64,000 bases of DNA from Chromohalobacter beijerinckii (GTDB lineage: Bacteria; Pseudomonadota; Gammaproteobacteria; Pseudomonadales; Halomonadaceae), in contig NZ_JAKGAK010000006.1 in NCBI RefSeq assembly GCF_023061185.1, positions 62,001 to 126,000 on the forward strand, read 5' to 3'. A model generated the notes under the pieces. It had not been told where the DNA came from. It saw only the letters and a list, made by a program, of their open reading frames with translations, and searched no databases. The position numbers and the translations under genes are program-made. Shown here piece by piece: positions 23,398 through 31,247 of the stretch (positions are counted from its first letter, which is position 1; each line of letters begins with the position of its first letter).

Positions 23398-24107
23398 GCC
23401 AATCGCCGATTCTCGTCACCGGTGGCGCCCAGCGCTTGGGGCGGCATTGCGTCGAGCGTCTGCTCGACGATGGTCAGCCGGTGATATTGAGCTATCGCCG
23501 CGAGCGCGAGGCATTGGACGTCTTGCGTCGGCGTGGTGCCGTGACCCTGCAGGCGGATTTCTCGAGCGAGGCGGGCATCCTCGACTTCATCGCCCGCCTG
23601 AAGGCACAGACATCGTCGCTTCGCGCCATCGTCCACAACGCCAGCGACTGGGCGCCGGACAGCCTTGATGACGATGCCGGCGCCAATTTCGAACGCCTGT
23701 TTCGCGTGCACATGCAGGCTCCGTACTTGATTAACCTGCATGCCCGCGAACTACTCGATGCCTGCCAAGAACCGCAGCGCGACATCATCCACATGACCGA
23801 TTACGTCAGTCAGAAGGGATCGCGCAAGCATGCCGCCTATGCGGCCACCAAGGCGGGGTTGGACAATCTAACCCTGTCGTTTGCCGCCATGTACGCGCCG
23901 AGCATTCAGGTCAACGCCATCGCGCCGGCCCTGGTCATGCTCAATGACGATGACGACGACGCCTATGTCGAGAAGGCCAAGGCCAAGTCGTTGATGGCCA
24001 AGGTGCCGGGGCCGGGCGTCATCTATCAGACACTGCGGTATCTGCTCGACAACGATTTCGTTACGGGCGCGATATTGCCCGTCGACGGTGGCCGTCACCT
24101 GCGATGA
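23394..24107 (+). CDS. folM: Dihydromonapterin reductase FolM (short-chain dehydrogenase)
   Basis: NADPH-dependent pterin reductase that makes tetrahydromonapterin and can reduce dihydrofolate weakly. The 237-residue SDR protein has the cofactor motif TGGAQRLG (residues 9-16), HNAS, and the catalytic YAATK. Closeness to E. coli FolM is recognisable from SYR near residue 35, the DIIHMTDYV block and the terminal PVDGGRHLR. It overlaps the flavin reductase gene by ATGA. No folE or folX neighbour is present, unlike the folE-folM-folX cluster of pseudomonads. Confidence 0.88.
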   Translation: MSQSPILVTGGAQRLGRHCVERLLDDGQPVILSYRREREALDVLRRRGAVTLQADFSSEAGILDFIARLKAQTSSLRAIVHNASDWAPDSLDDDAGANFERLFRVHMQAPYLINLHARELLDACQEPQRDIIHMTDYVSQKGSRKHAAYAATKAGLDNLTLSFAAMYAPSIQVNAIAPALVMLNDDDDDAYVEKAKAKSLMAKVPGPGVIYQTLRYLLDNDFVTGAILPVDGGRHLR

Positions 24108-24127
24108 GCGATAGCCCCGCCGTGGGC

Positions 24128-24155
24128 TTGTCAAATCGCGACAGCCGTGTAGGAT
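24128..24155 (+). promoter_or_regulatory. Candidate promoter for the DAHP synthase leader
   Basis: TTGTCA at 24128-24133 (five of six consensus), a 16-base spacer and TAGGAT at 24150-24155. The transcript would begin near 24162 and the leader peptide ATG at 24180 would follow about 18 bases later. Confidence 0.45.
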
Positions 24156-24179
24156 GAGAGCATGTTTTGGAGTCAACCC

Positions 24180-24314
24180 ATGTCGATAGCATCAGCCACC
24201 GCAAGCACGCATTCCCTGCCGGTTCAGGTAGTGGAAAACGCTGTGCGTGCGTTCTTTGGCTTTAGCTATTGGTATTGGTTTAGCCCCGGCGTGCCCGGCG
24301 GTAGGGTCACATGA
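24180..24314 (+). CDS. Aromatic leader peptide upstream of DAHP synthase (attenuation)
   Basis: A 44-codon ORF whose core reads FFGFSYWYWF (codons at 24252-24281): four Phe, two Tyr and two Trp in ten codons, a density typical of leader peptides that sense aminoacyl-tRNA supply. GGAG at 24169-24172 lies seven bases before ATG 24180; an in-frame ATG at 24162 would add MFWSQP, but it lies at the predicted transcript start. The ORF stops at 24312-24314, just before mutually exclusive RNA structures and a strong terminator. It is too short for normal gene finders. The peptide probably has no function beyond ribosome stalling. Confidence 0.85.
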   Translation: MSIASATASTHSLPVQVVENAVRAFFGFSYWYWFSPGVPGGRVT

Positions 24315-24395
24315 CCTGATACGCCGCGAGGCACGCCCCACCCCGGGTTGCCTCCAGCGTCTTCGAACCCCCGGTCGGCAACCCGACCGGGGGTT
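24288..24395 (+). terminator. Attenuator: rho-independent terminator with competing antiterminator
   Basis: The terminator stem is CCCCCGGTCGG (24368-24378) with CCGACCGGGGG (24383-24393), loop CAAC, followed by five T. A competing perfect nine-pair helix joins CGGGTTGCC (24344-24352) to GGCAACCCG (24377-24385), which uses both terminator arms. Upstream helices GAGGCA/TGCCTC (24328-24333 with 24349-24354) and GGCGTGCC/GGCACGCC (24288-24295 with 24330-24337) compete in turn. This is the layout of a translation-controlled attenuator. A further GGGGG...CCCCC with T7 (24389-24420) could act as a back-up terminator. Confidence 0.85.
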
Positions 24396-24443
24396 TTTGC
24401 GTTTAATCCCCCCTTTTTTTGACGAATGACACGGGAGCGAAAC

Positions 24444-24590
24444 ATGTTCGAGATCGGCGGCGCATGGCAGAGCACGCAGGCACTATATTATTGGCGATTT
24501 AGCGACGTCCGGTCGGCCTTAGCTGCCACCTCCGACCGTGAAACGCTGGGTGGCGTCCGCCGAACACGAAGTTCCGCTGTCCGCTCGTGA
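24444..24590 (+). CDS. Second candidate leader ORF before DAHP synthase
   Basis: A 48-codon ORF with a clear ribosome binding site (GGGAG at 24433-24437, six bases before the ATG). Residues 15-19 read YYWRF, again a small aromatic cluster. It stops 26 bases before the DAHP synthase ATG. A stem CGGTCGG/CCGACCG (24510-24516 with 24532-24538) lies within it and CTGTCCG/CGGACAG (24577-24583 with 24591-24597) spans its stop. It may be a second sensor or a translational coupler; it could also be chance. Confidence 0.4.
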   Translation: MFEIGGAWQSTQALYYWRFSDVRSALAATSDRETLGGVRRTRSSAVRS

Positions 24591-24616
24591 CGGACAGTCC
24601 AGACAAGAGACTCGAC

Positions 24617-25687
24617 ATGAACGCACCCTTGACGATGCCCCAACGCCCCGATGTCGCCACGGCACCCTCTCATCAGCCCTTGCCCACGCCGGGTGAGCTC
24701 AAGCAGCGCCTGCCGCTGGAAGACGCCCTCGGTGAGCAGATCGAACGCCAGCGTGGCGAGATTCAGGCCATTCTCGACGGGCGTGACGACCGCCTGCTGG
24801 TAGTGGTGGGGCCCTGCTCGATCCACGATCCGCGCGCGGCGCTGGAATACGCCGAAAAGCTCAGTGAGCTCGCCGCGCGCCTCGACGACCGTCTGCTGAT
24901 GGTCATGCGTGTCTATGTCGAAAAGCCGCGTACCACCGTAGGTTGGAAGGGCCTCGCCTATGACCCGCACCTGGATGGCAGTGACGATATGGCGCAAGGC
25001 CTGGAGGTCTCGCGGCGCTTGATGCGTGACATCGCCGCTCTGGGCATGCCCGTGGCCACCGAATTGCTGCAGCCGATGGCTGCGCCGTACCTGGAAGACC
25101 TGCTCAGTTGGGTGGCCATCGGTGCGCGCACCACCGAGTCGCAGATCCATCGTGAACTCGCCAGTGGCCTGCGGGCCGCGGTGGGCTTCAAGAACGGCAC
25201 CGACGGCAGCGTCGATGTCGCCGTTGCCGCGATGCAGTCCGCTGCGCACCCGCACCGTCATTTCGCCCTCGACGATGCCGGCCGTCCGGCGATGCGCGAG
25301 ACCGACGGCAATCCGCATACCCACGTGGTGCTGCGTGGTGGGCATGGCAAGCCCAACTACGATGCGGATTCGGTTCGTGCCTGTCGCCGCACGCTACAGA
25401 GCGCCGGCATCACGCCGCGTCTGATGGTCGACTGCAGCCATGCCAATTCGCGCAAAGACTACCGCCGCCAGACCGAGGTCATGCTCGATGTGCTCGAGCA
25501 GCGCCTGGCCGGCGATCGCGATCTGGTCGGCGTGATGCTGGAAAGCCACCTATATGAAGGCAAGCAGTCGCTGCAGCCGGGTGCCATGCGTTATGGCGTC
25601 TCCGTCACCGATGCTTGCCTGGGCTGGGACGGCACCGAGCATCTGCTGACATTGGCCGCCGAGCGGTTGCGCGATGCCTGTGCCTGA
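24617..25687 (+). CDS. Class I 3-deoxy-7-phosphoheptulonate (DAHP) synthase
   Basis: First committed step of the shikimate pathway: condenses phosphoenolpyruvate and erythrose 4-phosphate. From ATG 24617 the protein has 356 residues (E. coli AroF has 356, AroG 350). Family blocks are intact: GPCSIHDP at 65-72, RVYVEKPRTTVGWKG, GARTTESQ, GFKNGTDGS, DCSHANS and YGVSVTDACLGW. A GTG at 24587 is in frame but has no ribosome binding site. Which of the AroF/AroG/AroH types it is cannot be settled by eye; the upstream leader with Phe, Tyr and Trp codons suggests control by general aromatic supply. Confidence 0.95.
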   Translation: MNAPLTMPQRPDVATAPSHQPLPTPGELKQRLPLEDALGEQIERQRGEIQAILDGRDDRLLVVVGPCSIHDPRAALEYAEKLSELAARLDDRLLMVMRVYVEKPRTTVGWKGLAYDPHLDGSDDMAQGLEVSRRLMRDIAALGMPVATELLQPMAAPYLEDLLSWVAIGARTTESQIHRELASGLRAAVGFKNGTDGSVDVAVAAMQSAAHPHRHFALDDAGRPAMRETDGNPHTHVVLRGGHGKPNYDADSVRACRRTLQSAGITPRLMVDCSHANSRKDYRRQTEVMLDVLEQRLAGDRDLVGVMLESHLYEGKQSLQPGAMRYGVSVTDACLGWDGTEHLLTLAAERLRDACA

Positions 25688-25692
25688 GCGGC

Positions 25693-25710
25693 GCTTCATG
25701 GCACTGTCAT
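25693..25710 (+). promoter_or_regulatory. Candidate Pho box upstream of phoX
   Basis: GCTTCAT-N4-CTGTCAT: the second seven-base half matches the PhoB consensus exactly, the first in four of seven positions, with the correct 11-base period. Ten bases further on lies CAGGAT, a weak -10. The site overlaps an inverted repeat GTCATATC/GATATGAC (25706-25713 with 25724-25731). Confidence 0.4.
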
Positions 25711-25786
25711 ATCGGCGGTTCAGGATATGACCTCACAGCATGTTCCGACATGACGGAGTGTCGGTGGAACGCCGTGAGGAGAGACC

Positions 25787-27937
25787 ATGAGCAAGGAAAT
25801 CGAGACCCAGCACAACTTCAACCGCAGCGATAACGAACCGTTCTCGTCGGTACTGGCACGCCACGTTTCTCGGCGTGACATCATGCGCGGCGGCCTGAGC
25901 CTGGCCGCCGTGGGCATGTTGGGTGGCATTGGCGGACTCAACCTGGCCAGTGCGCAGGAAAGTGGTACCCGCAAGACGCCGCTGGCGCTGGCGTTCGAGT
26001 CGCTGCGTGGCTCGCGTACCGATGCCGTGGTAGTGCCCGAGGGCTACACCGCCCAGGTGCTGATTCCCTGGGGCACGCCGCTGGAGGATCAGGCGCCGGC
26101 TTGGCATCGCGAGCAAGAGATGACCGCCGAGGCACAGGCCCGCAGCGTGGGTATGCATCACGATGGTATGCATGCTTTCCCTTTGAGCGAGCAACATGCC
26201 TCGCGCGACTTCCTGCTCGCCCTCAACAACGAGTACATCGACCAGGACGCGCTCTGGGCGCCGCGTGGCGGGCCGACGAATCCCGACAGTGGTCAGCGTC
26301 CGGCCGACGAGGTGCGTACCGAGATCAATGCTCATGGCGTCACCATCGTGCGGGTGCGCAAGCAGGCGGAAGGCGGCTGGTCGCATGTGGCCGGTGACGC
26401 CCACAATCGCCGATTCACCAGCGCGACGCCGATGGACTTGGCAGGCCCCGTGGCCGGTAGCGAGTACGTCAGAACCCGTTACTCCCCGTATGGCACGCGC
26501 ACGCGAGGCACCAACAACAACTGCGCCAATGGCTTCACGCCCTGGGGCACCTACCTGACCTGCGAAGAGAACTGGCCCGAGGTCTTCGTCAATCGCGGCG
26601 AGTTGAATATCGATGATGCGCGCCTGGGGCTGCCCACCGAACGCGGCCGCTATGGTTGGGAGACCGCCGCCGGCGTTGACGGTGAGCGCGATGACGAGTT
26701 CGCGCGTTTCGATGTCACACCGCATGGTGAGGGGCCACGGGATGATTATCGCAACGAGACGCGGACCTTCGGCTATATCGTGGAGATCGATCCATACAAT
26801 GGCCAATCCCGTGCGGTGAAGCGCACCGCGCTGGGACGCTTTCGACACGAGGGTTGCTGGCCGGGCAAGTTGGTCGCCGGTGAGCCGGTGGTCTTCTATT
26901 CCGGGCATGATGCCCGTAACGAGTACATCTACAAGTTCGTTTCCGACGCCAAGTGGGACCCGGCAGATGCCAACCGTCCCGGCGAGGCGTATGACCGCCT
27001 GGCATTGGGTGCCAAGTACATGGATCAGGGGACCCTCTACGTTGCCCGTTTCGATGCCGATGGTGGCGGGGAATGGTTGGCACTCGAGCCGGACACGCGC
27101 GTGGCGGACGGTCGCACGCTGGCTGCGGCCTTGTCGCTGGCGGAAGGCGATCGCGCAGGCGTCATCGTACATACCTGCGACGCCGCCGACCTGCTCGGCG
27201 CTACGCCGATGGACCGTCCCGAATGGGGGACCGTCGACCCGAGCTCGGGCGAGGTTTACATGACGCTGACCAACAATTCCCAGCGCACTGCCGCCGACTC
27301 GGCGCCGACCTTCACCAATGAAGGCGACGCCATCGACGCGGCAGGCGTGGGGTATGCCACGGCCCCCACCAATGCCGCGAATCCGCGTGCCGACAACGAG
27401 GCGGGACAGGTGATCCGCTGGCGGGAGCGGGGCGACGACGCCACGCGTTTCGACTGGGAGGTGTTCGTGTTCGGCGCCGCCGCAGACGATGCCGACAACC
27501 TGTCAGGGTTGACCGAGCGCAACCAGTTCGCCAGCCCCGATGGTCTATGGTACGACGACCGCGGTGACGACCAGGGCATTCTGTGGATAGAGACCGACAA
27601 TGGCTACGACGGTGTCGCCGAGCAGACCAACGACCAGGTGCTGGCGGTGGTGCCGGCGGCACTGTCACGCGAGAGCGGCCAGGCGTCGGTGGTGGGGGCC
27701 GCCAACCAGCAGCAACTCAAACGGTTTGCGGTGGGCCCCAATGACTGTGAGGTGACCGGCATCTTCGCCACACCGGACAAGACGGCGCTGTTCATCAACA
27801 TCCAGCATCCCGGCAATTGGCCAGCGGATGCCGATGCCGCGATGCAGGACGCCTCGCGCGCCACTGCCGGTAGCGTACGTCCACGGGCGGCCACGGTGGT
27901 AATCCAGAAGGCCGATGGTGGGCAGGTCGGGGTATAA
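25787..27937 (+). CDS. phoX: PhoX-family alkaline phosphatase (DUF839), Tat-exported
   Basis: Periplasmic or extracellular phosphatase that frees phosphate from organic esters, using iron and calcium rather than zinc. The 716-residue protein has a long twin-arginine signal (SRRDIM at residues 28-33, hydrophobic stretch to about 53, ASA|Q cut near 56). The PhoX blocks NNCANGFTPWGTYLTCEENW (Cys246 as likely iron ligand) and several acidic metal-binding segments are present. GAGGAGAGACC precedes ATG 25787. A Pho-box-like site lies upstream and tatABC is 2.5 kb downstream. A strong terminator follows the gene. Confidence 0.9.
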   Translation: MSKEIETQHNFNRSDNEPFSSVLARHVSRRDIMRGGLSLAAVGMLGGIGGLNLASAQESGTRKTPLALAFESLRGSRTDAVVVPEGYTAQVLIPWGTPLEDQAPAWHREQEMTAEAQARSVGMHHDGMHAFPLSEQHASRDFLLALNNEYIDQDALWAPRGGPTNPDSGQRPADEVRTEINAHGVTIVRVRKQAEGGWSHVAGDAHNRRFTSATPMDLAGPVAGSEYVRTRYSPYGTRTRGTNNNCANGFTPWGTYLTCEENWPEVFVNRGELNIDDARLGLPTERGRYGWETAAGVDGERDDEFARFDVTPHGEGPRDDYRNETRTFGYIVEIDPYNGQSRAVKRTALGRFRHEGCWPGKLVAGEPVVFYSGHDARNEYIYKFVSDAKWDPADANRPGEAYDRLALGAKYMDQGTLYVARFDADGGGEWLALEPDTRVADGRTLAAALSLAEGDRAGVIVHTCDAADLLGATPMDRPEWGTVDPSSGEVYMTLTNNSQRTAADSAPTFTNEGDAIDAAGVGYATAPTNAANPRADNEAGQVIRWRERGDDATRFDWEVFVFGAAADDADNLSGLTERNQFASPDGLWYDDRGDDQGILWIETDNGYDGVAEQTNDQVLAVVPAALSRESGQASVVGAANQQQLKRFAVGPNDCEVTGIFATPDKTALFINIQHPGNWPADADAAMQDASRATAGSVRPRAATVVIQKADGGQVGV

Positions 27938-27957
27938 CTGACGGCGTGAGGCGGGAA

Positions 27958-27994
27958 GACAAACCCTCCGAGGCATAACCTCGGAGGGTTTGTC
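27958..27994 (+). terminator. Terminator after phoX
   Basis: A perfect 16-pair hairpin: GACAAACCCTCCGAGG (27958-27973), loop CATAA, CCTCGGAGGGTTTGTC (27979-27994). The T-rich descending arm is present on both strands, so it may also stop ppk transcripts arriving from the other side. Confidence 0.8.
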
Positions 27995-28022
27995 GTTCCA
28001 GGGGAGGAACTTGGCATACTGC

Positions 28023-28092
28023 CTACGAGCTACGAGCTACGAGCTACGAGCTACGAGCTACGAGCTACGAGCTACGAGCTACGAGCTACGAG
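28023..28092. repeat. Tandem array of ten 7-base units (CTACGAG)
   Basis: Ten exact head-to-tail copies of CTACGAG fill 28023-28092, ending one base before the ppk stop codon (TCA at 28094-28096 on the + strand). The unit AGCTACG contains AGCT and resembles the unit of the second array near 35.98 kb. Exactness suggests recent slippage and likely copy-number variation between strains. Confidence 0.95.
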
Positions 28093-28093
28093 T

Positions 28094-30298
28094 TCAGGGC
28101 TTGGCGGCATAAGCATAGAGTAAGGTTTCCTGGGCGCTGATCGGTTCGGCGTCGCCGGCATCGAGGAGACGGTAGCGGCCGTCGGTTTGTAGCTCCCAGC
28201 TCTGACAGTTGTCCACTAGGTAGGTGGCCAGGTCCTTGCGCACCCGTTGGGCGAGCTTCTTGTCGAGCAGTGGGAAGCAGGTCTCCACGCGGCGGAACAT
28301 GTTGCGCTCCATGAAATCGGCGCTGGAGCACCAGGTCTCGGGCTTGCCGCCGTTGTGGAAGTGAAACACCCGGGTGTGCTCCAGGAAACGACCGATGATC
28401 GAGCGCACCCGAATGTTCTCGGAGACGCCCTCGACCCCGGGGCGCAGGCAGCACATGCCGCGAATGATGAGATCGCACTGCACACCGGCGCGCGAGGCGC
28501 GGTAGAGCGCGCGAATCAACTGCGGCTCGGTCAGCGAGTTGCACTTGATGATCAGCTGCGCCTTTTGGCCCTTTTCGGCGTGACGCGCTTCGCGGTCGAT
28601 CATGGCCACCAGGCGGTCGTGCAGCACGAACGGCGCGTGTAGGAGCGTATCGATCTGGCGCGGCTTGCCCATCCCCGAGAGTTGCTGGAAGACCATATGC
28701 ACGTCTTCACAGAGCGTTTCGTTGGCGGTGAGCAGGCTGTAGTCGGTATACAGCTTGGCGGTCTTGGAGTGGTAGTTGCCGGTGCCCAGGTGCGCGTAAT
28801 AGCGCAAGGCGCCGCGTTCGCGGCGTACCACGTGAAGCATCTTGGCATGCGTCTTGTAGGCCATGACGCCGTAGATGACGATGGCGCCGGCTTCTTGCAG
28901 GCGCGAGGCCAGTGCCAGGTTGTCGGCCTCGTCGAAACGGGCGCGCAACTCGATGACCACGGTGACTTCCTTGCCGTTGCGCGCCGCATTGACCAGAGCG
29001 CCGACGATGGGCGAGTCCGCGCCGGTCCGGTAGAGGGTCTGCTTGATCGCCAGTACGTCGGGATCGTCGGCCGCCTCTTGAAGCCAGTCCTCGATCAGCG
29101 AGAAGGACTGGAAGGGATGATGCAGCAAGATGTCGCTCTGGGCGATCTGGGTGAACAGGCTGACATCGCTCTTGACCTGACGCGGCAATCCCGGCGTGAA
29201 GGTGCGATACAAAAGGTCCGGGCGGTCGACGTCGCTGAGTACCGACATCAGGCGGGTCAGGTTGACCGGGCCGGATACACGGTAGAGATCCGCCGCCTCG
29301 AGTTCGAACTGGGTCAGCAGGAAGCGCGAGAGTTGATCGGGGCAGTTGTCGGCGACTTCCAGGCGCACGCCGCTGCCGTAGCGCCGTGCCAGCAGCTCGC
29401 CGCGCAGCGCCGAGGCCAGATCCGAGACGTCCTCGGGGTCGACGGCCAGATCGGCGTTGCGCGTCAGGCGGAACTGGTAGCAGCCACGCACTTCCATGCC
29501 GGGGAAGACCTCCTGGGCATGGGCATGGATCATCGAGGAGAGAAACACGTACTCGGTGTAGCCTGACTCGCACAGCTCGCTCGGCAGACGCATCAAGCGT
29601 GGCAGCGAGCGTGGCGCTGGCAGGATGGCCATGCCCCCCTCACGACCGAAGGCGTCGGTGCCTTCGAGCTCGACGATGAAGTTCAGGCTCTTGTTGACCA
29701 GTCGCGGGAAGGGGTGCGAGGGATCGAGGCCGATGGGACTGATCACCGGCATGATCTCTTCGGCGAAATACTCGCGCACCCACGCGGCCTGCGCCTCGGT
29801 CCACTGCGTGCGTCGCCGGAAGCGCAGCCCCTGCTCCTCGAGTGCCGGGATCAGCGTCTCGTTGAGAATATGGTATTGGCGTTCGACCTGCTCGTGCGTG
29901 ATGCGAGAGATTTCGGCCAGTACCTGGCGCGGAGGCAGGCCATCGGCACCGCTCTCCTCGCGGGCCAGAGCGACTTGGTGCTTGAGGCCCGCCACACGAA
30001 TCTCGAAGAACTCGTCCAAATTGGAGGAGAAGATCAGCAGAAACATCAACCGGTTGAGCAGTGGATGCGAAGGATCCAGGGCTTGCTCGAGCACGCGGAT
30101 ATTGAACTGCAGATGCGACAGCTCGCGATTGAAATACAGCGCTGGATCGTCAAGATCGGCCTCGGGAAACGGCGCGGGCTTGGCGTGAATGCCCGTGCGC
30201 GTGCGGTTGACGCGAAGTGGGGGCGTTTCACCGGCCTCTTGAGAGGTTGCATTGTCGCTACCGAGGGGAACATCGGAAGAGCGCGTGTCGTCCATCAT
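28094..30298 (-). CDS. ppk1: Polyphosphate kinase 1
   Basis: Makes polyphosphate from ATP, reversibly, at the inner face of the membrane. From ATG 30298 (GGGAGCTC upstream; a second ATG follows directly at 30295) the protein is 734 residues with N, H, C1 and C2 domains. The phospho-accepting histidines map to KTHAK (His484) and AHLGTG (His503), 19 residues apart as in E. coli His435/His454. An ATG at 30352 is in frame but lies upstream of the transcription start predicted from the Pho box. The stop codon abuts the seven-base repeat array. Confidence 0.94.
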   Translation of the reverse strand: MMDDTRSSDVPLGSDNATSQEAGETPPLRVNRTRTGIHAKPAPFPEADLDDPALYFNRELSHLQFNIRVLEQALDPSHPLLNRLMFLLIFSSNLDEFFEIRVAGLKHQVALAREESGADGLPPRQVLAEISRITHEQVERQYHILNETLIPALEEQGLRFRRRTQWTEAQAAWVREYFAEEIMPVISPIGLDPSHPFPRLVNKSLNFIVELEGTDAFGREGGMAILPAPRSLPRLMRLPSELCESGYTEYVFLSSMIHAHAQEVFPGMEVRGCYQFRLTRNADLAVDPEDVSDLASALRGELLARRYGSGVRLEVADNCPDQLSRFLLTQFELEAADLYRVSGPVNLTRLMSVLSDVDRPDLLYRTFTPGLPRQVKSDVSLFTQIAQSDILLHHPFQSFSLIEDWLQEAADDPDVLAIKQTLYRTGADSPIVGALVNAARNGKEVTVVIELRARFDEADNLALASRLQEAGAIVIYGVMAYKTHAKMLHVVRRERGALRYYAHLGTGNYHSKTAKLYTDYSLLTANETLCEDVHMVFQQLSGMGKPRQIDTLLHAPFVLHDRLVAMIDREARHAEKGQKAQLIIKCNSLTEPQLIRALYRASRAGVQCDLIIRGMCCLRPGVEGVSENIRVRSIIGRFLEHTRVFHFHNGGKPETWCSSADFMERNMFRRVETCFPLLDKKLAQRVRKDLATYLVDNCQSWELQTDGRYRLLDAGDAEPISAQETLLYAYAAKP

Positions 30299-30354
30299 GA
30301 GCTCCCTGTCGTCGCTGGTGACCAACCGCTGCCCCGGAAGCATGACACCCATCT

Positions 30355-30372
30355 GTGACAGGCATGTGACAG
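30355..30372 (-). promoter_or_regulatory. Pho box upstream of ppk1
   Basis: On the minus strand: CTGTCAC-ATGC-CTGTCAC, two identical seven-base repeats with a four-base spacer, an essentially perfect PhoB site. Ten bases downstream lies CATGCT (30344-30339) as a weak -10, the spacing seen in E. coli phoA. This gives a 5' leader of about 34 bases to ATG 30298. Confidence 0.8.
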
Positions 30373-30467
30373 TGACGACCGGGCGCCTTCAGTATACGCA
30401 TGAAACAGGGCACGACACGCGTCAATCAACGGTGAGGAAGGACCAAGCGTGGCCCGCGTGTCGGAGA

Positions 30468-31247
30468 TCAGTTTTCGCGGGGCGCCTCGTCTTCGGCATC
30501 GTTCCGGTGACGCGGTACCAGGCGACCGAAGAGGATACCAACCTCGAACAGCAGCCACATGGGGACGGCGAGGAGGCTCTGTGAGACCACGTCCGGGGGC
30601 GTCATCATCATGCCGACCACGAAGCAGCCGACGATCACGTAGGGGCGTTTCTTGCCGAGACTCTCGACGCTGGTCGCGCCGGTCCAGATCAGCAGAAAAG
30701 TGGCGATGGGGATTTCGAAGGCCGCACCGAAGGCGAAGAACAGCTTGAGCACGAAATTGAGATACTGATTGATATCGGTCATTACCGTGACGTTCTCCGG
30801 CCCGGTGTGGACGAAGAAGTCGAACAGTAGAGGAAAGACCGCGAAATAGGCGAAAGCCACGCCACCGTAGAACAGCAGGATACTCGAGGCGAGTAGAGGA
30901 AATGCCAACGTCTTTTCGTGCCGGTAGAGGCCCGGTGCGATGAATGCCCAGGCCTGATAGAGCACGAAGGGGACGGCGATGAACAAGGCCGTGAACAGCG
31001 TCAGCTTGAAGGGCGCCAGGAAAGGCGAGGCCACTTCGGTGGCGATCATCTGCGAGCCTTCGGGCAAGAGCGCCATCAGAGGGTCGGCGACGAAGCTGTA
31101 GATGTCGTTGGAGAAAGCGTAAAGCGCAGCGAAGATGACGACGATCACCGCCACCGCCTTGACCAGCCGCGAACGCAGCTCGATCAGGTGTTCGATCAAG
31201 GGCGTCTGGGCGTGCTCCTCCGGTTCGCGGGGCGGTGTATCGCTCAT
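30468..31247 (-). CDS. tatC: Sec-independent protein translocase TatC
   Basis: Six-span membrane protein that, with TatB, binds twin-arginine signal peptides. The 259-residue product has the cytoplasmic N-terminal motif PLIEHLIELRSRL and the conserved FAYFAVFPLLFDFF and ATFLLIWTGA helices. It overlaps tatB by four bases. It is last in the hisE-tatA-tatB-tatC cluster. The nearby phoX product is an obvious client. Confidence 0.96.
   Translation of the reverse strand: MSDTPPREPEEHAQTPLIEHLIELRSRLVKAVAVIVVIFAALYAFSNDIYSFVADPLMALLPEGSQMIATEVASPFLAPFKLTLFTALFIAVPFVLYQAWAFIAPGLYRHEKTLAFPLLASSILLFYGGVAFAYFAVFPLLFDFFVHTGPENVTVMTDINQYLNFVLKLFFAFGAAFEIPIATFLLIWTGATSVESLGKKRPYVIVGCFVVGMMMTPPDVVSQSLLAVPMWLLFEVGILFGRLVPRHRNDAEDEAPREN

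Noticed and set aside
24587-24616. GTG at 24587 as DAHP synthase start
   Set aside because: In frame, but no ribosome binding site precedes it and it lies in the loop of a hairpin; ATG 24617 gives the usual length.
25733-27172. 479-residue open frame antisense to phoX
   Set aside because: Shadow of phoX codon bias; phoX itself has full family motifs and a signal peptide.
28023-28092. CRISPR array for the repeated stretch
   Set aside because: Units are seven bases, directly abutting, with no spacers; it is a simple tandem repeat.
30299-30352. ATG 30352 as ppk1 start
   Set aside because: It lies between the Pho box and the predicted transcript start and lacks a ribosome binding site.
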